Shown here one piece after another: positions 39,087 through 40,175 of a DNA stretch of 40,175 bases; positions within the stretch are counted from its first letter, which is position 1, and every line of letters begins with the position of its first letter. Made by a program: the position numbers and the translations under genes. The DNA comes from a virus: IMG/VR virus record IMGVR_UViG_3300005095_000547, positions 1 to 40,175 of that record. One strand, written 5' to 3'. The notes beneath the pieces were generated by a model. That model had not been told where the DNA came from. It worked only from the letters and a program-made list of their open reading frames with translations, and did no database searches.

Positions 39087-40175
39087 ATGCCGAACATACC
39101 AGACTACCCCTACGACGATCTCGACCTCATATTCTTCCTCTTGACGCTCTGTCCAGGTGGGTGGAACGTCATCAAGGAGGCGTTCGAGAGCAAGGAAGGG
39201 GTCGAGAACGTAGAGCTCGAACTGCACGAAGAGTGGTTCGGGTACTACGACCTCGACATCACCATGCCCATTGGAGACGTGCCGATCAAGTGGGAAGGTA
39301 AACTCAGCCGCGACCCATTCGGGGAAGAGTGCTACGAGGTCGCCGAGGTTCAGGAAGACGAATACGGTGAGCAGGAAGTGGCCGGTGTTGAACGGTTTGA
39401 GTTCTTCATGACGATCTCCTTCACTTACGACGGTCGCAGGCTAAAGATTAGGTACTTGAACCTTTACTACGACGAAGCTGAGGGCTCGTGCGACGCCACC
39501 ACGACGACGCACCTGCCGACGAAGTTGCCCCTGGCCCCGCATTCGGTCGAGCAGGACATCCGCAACCACCTCGTCCGGTTCGAGGTTGATCCGGCCCTAA
39601 CGATCCTCAACGAGGAGGAGTTCAACCACGAGGCCCGGATCAACGGGTGCCTGGAGGCACGTGTAGAACTGTACACCGACCTCTGCCAGTTCTTGTCGTT
39701 GGCGACGACGGTCCCGTCCGACATCAAGCGTGTCATGGCGAAAGTCTTCGAGCGGGTTGGGGACTTCGACGCTGTTAAGGCGTTCCACCGAACAGGCGAG
39801 TTCCTCTTCGTTCTCGACGGGTGCCCCGAACCGGTAACCGTGCGCGAGCTGGTGTACCAGGGACGATGCCTCGACTCCTGGCCGGAGTTGGCGGAGAAGT
39901 ACCCGCATTTGGCCAACGCTGTCGTGCGCAGTAAACAGCGCACGTTCCTGCATCTCGGCACCCTGGAGAACGAGCGGGAGATAATGCAATACGCCTTGCA
40001 GGTTGCCAAGGAGCACAAACTTCCCGTGTCCGTCAAGACGGACGTATCCGGCTTGCGGCTCGTATCGTTCCGCGACGAGCCATTGCTGAAGGCCCTGAAG
40101 TTGATGGCGCGTCGCTACCCGCACCTCTTGAAGCACGCCACGAGGCCCCTCATAAGCAAAGCCTTCTACGTGTAA
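39087..40175 (+). CDS. accessory protein ending ISKAFYV, tag-family member 7
   Basis: A 362-residue protein starting at ATG 39087 after GAGAGAGG; its stop codon is the last codon of the window. The first 150 residues are acidic and beta-rich (NVELELHEEWFGYYDLDITM, FFMTISFTYDGRRLKIRYLNLYYDE), the rest helical with repeated motifs (LDSWPELAEKYPHLANAV and LKLMARRYPHLLKHA). It has no GRxxDYxRDRF block. The end is PLISKAFYV-COOH. Its body is not obviously related to the other members, which strengthens the view that the tag itself is what is conserved. Confidence 0.75.
   Translation: MPNIPDYPYDDLDLIFFLLTLCPGGWNVIKEAFESKEGVENVELELHEEWFGYYDLDITMPIGDVPIKWEGKLSRDPFGEECYEVAEVQEDEYGEQEVAGVERFEFFMTISFTYDGRRLKIRYLNLYYDEAEGSCDATTTTHLPTKLPLAPHSVEQDIRNHLVRFEVDPALTILNEEEFNHEARINGCLEARVELYTDLCQFLSLATTVPSDIKRVMAKVFERVGDFDAVKAFHRTGEFLFVLDGCPEPVTVRELVYQGRCLDSWPELAEKYPHLANAVVRSKQRTFLHLGTLENEREIMQYALQVAKEHKLPVSVKTDVSGLRLVSFRDEPLLKALKLMARRYPHLLKHATRPLISKAFYV

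Noticed and set aside
31149-40175. Explaining the shared C-terminus as a recent DNA repeat at gene ends
   Set aside because: The seven 21-base ends differ in codons at most places, including AGC, AGT, TCC and TCG for serine, and no common flanking DNA extends beyond the coding motif.
1-40175. tRNA genes, CRISPR arrays, insertion sequences, integrase or attachment sites
   Set aside because: No cloverleaf-like sequence, regularly spaced direct repeat, transposase or recombinase was seen. Gaps between genes are nearly all under 105 bases, leaving no room for large non-coding elements.

Overview
The window is a segment of a tailed double-stranded DNA virus genome with a contractile tail (Caudoviricetes, myovirus morphology). 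It carries a terminase large subunit, portal, prohead protease, scaffold-like protein, HK97-type capsid protein, tail sheath, two tail tube proteins, a tail assembly chaperone pair, a tape measure protein, and baseplate hub, spike and wedge proteins. Every convincing gene is on the + strand, with short gaps, many 4-base ATGA overlaps and strong AGGAGG ribosome sites. The host is probably a bacterium: ribosome sites are bacterial, and the phage encodes two response-regulator receiver domains and a possible PilZ domain. The DNA is GC-rich. I cannot name the host. No tRNA, integrase, endolysin, insertion sequence or CRISPR array was recognised, and the window starts inside a gene.

Layout. 1-2.9 kb: small accessory genes (a partial gene, two overlapping receiver-domain proteins, a DUF5659-like protein, a DUF2793-like virion protein, an acidic protein). 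2.9-12.7 kb: DNA packaging and head (terminase, zinc protein, portal, a predicted secreted PD-(D/E)XK-type protein, a gp6/J-like baseplate wedge protein out of its usual place, prohead protease, zinc-ribbon scaffold-like protein, decoration-like protein, major capsid protein). 12.7-18.7 kb: acidic protein, neck/terminator candidate, sheath, two tubes, chaperone with a probable +1 frameshift. 18.7-29.5 kb: tape measure, baseplate, hub, spike and a 1202-residue beta-solenoid protein. 29.5-31.1 kb: two overlapping genes, a PilZ-like protein and two membrane proteins, one holin-like. 31.1-40.2 kb: accessory block of partly paralogous proteins.

The most novel signal is in the last 9 kb. Seven genes, including members with no obvious sequence similarity in their bodies, end in the same C-terminal heptapeptide, consensus [VI]-S-x-[AST]-F-[FYM]-V-COOH, written with different codons. 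This looks like a protein-level C-terminal tag, for example for virion packaging, docking on a shared partner or processing. One member is interrupted by an in-frame amber codon.

Other signals are: a repeated 9-base motif GTTRCGTTC ahead of the main structural genes, with hairpins between several of them; interleaved inverted repeats (a possible pseudoknot) just upstream of the prohead protease ribosome site; a frameshift-prone site in the tail assembly chaperone; and CxxC zinc ribbons placed in terminase, protease, scaffold and chaperone proteins. All functional calls come from reading the sequence; no database search was run.
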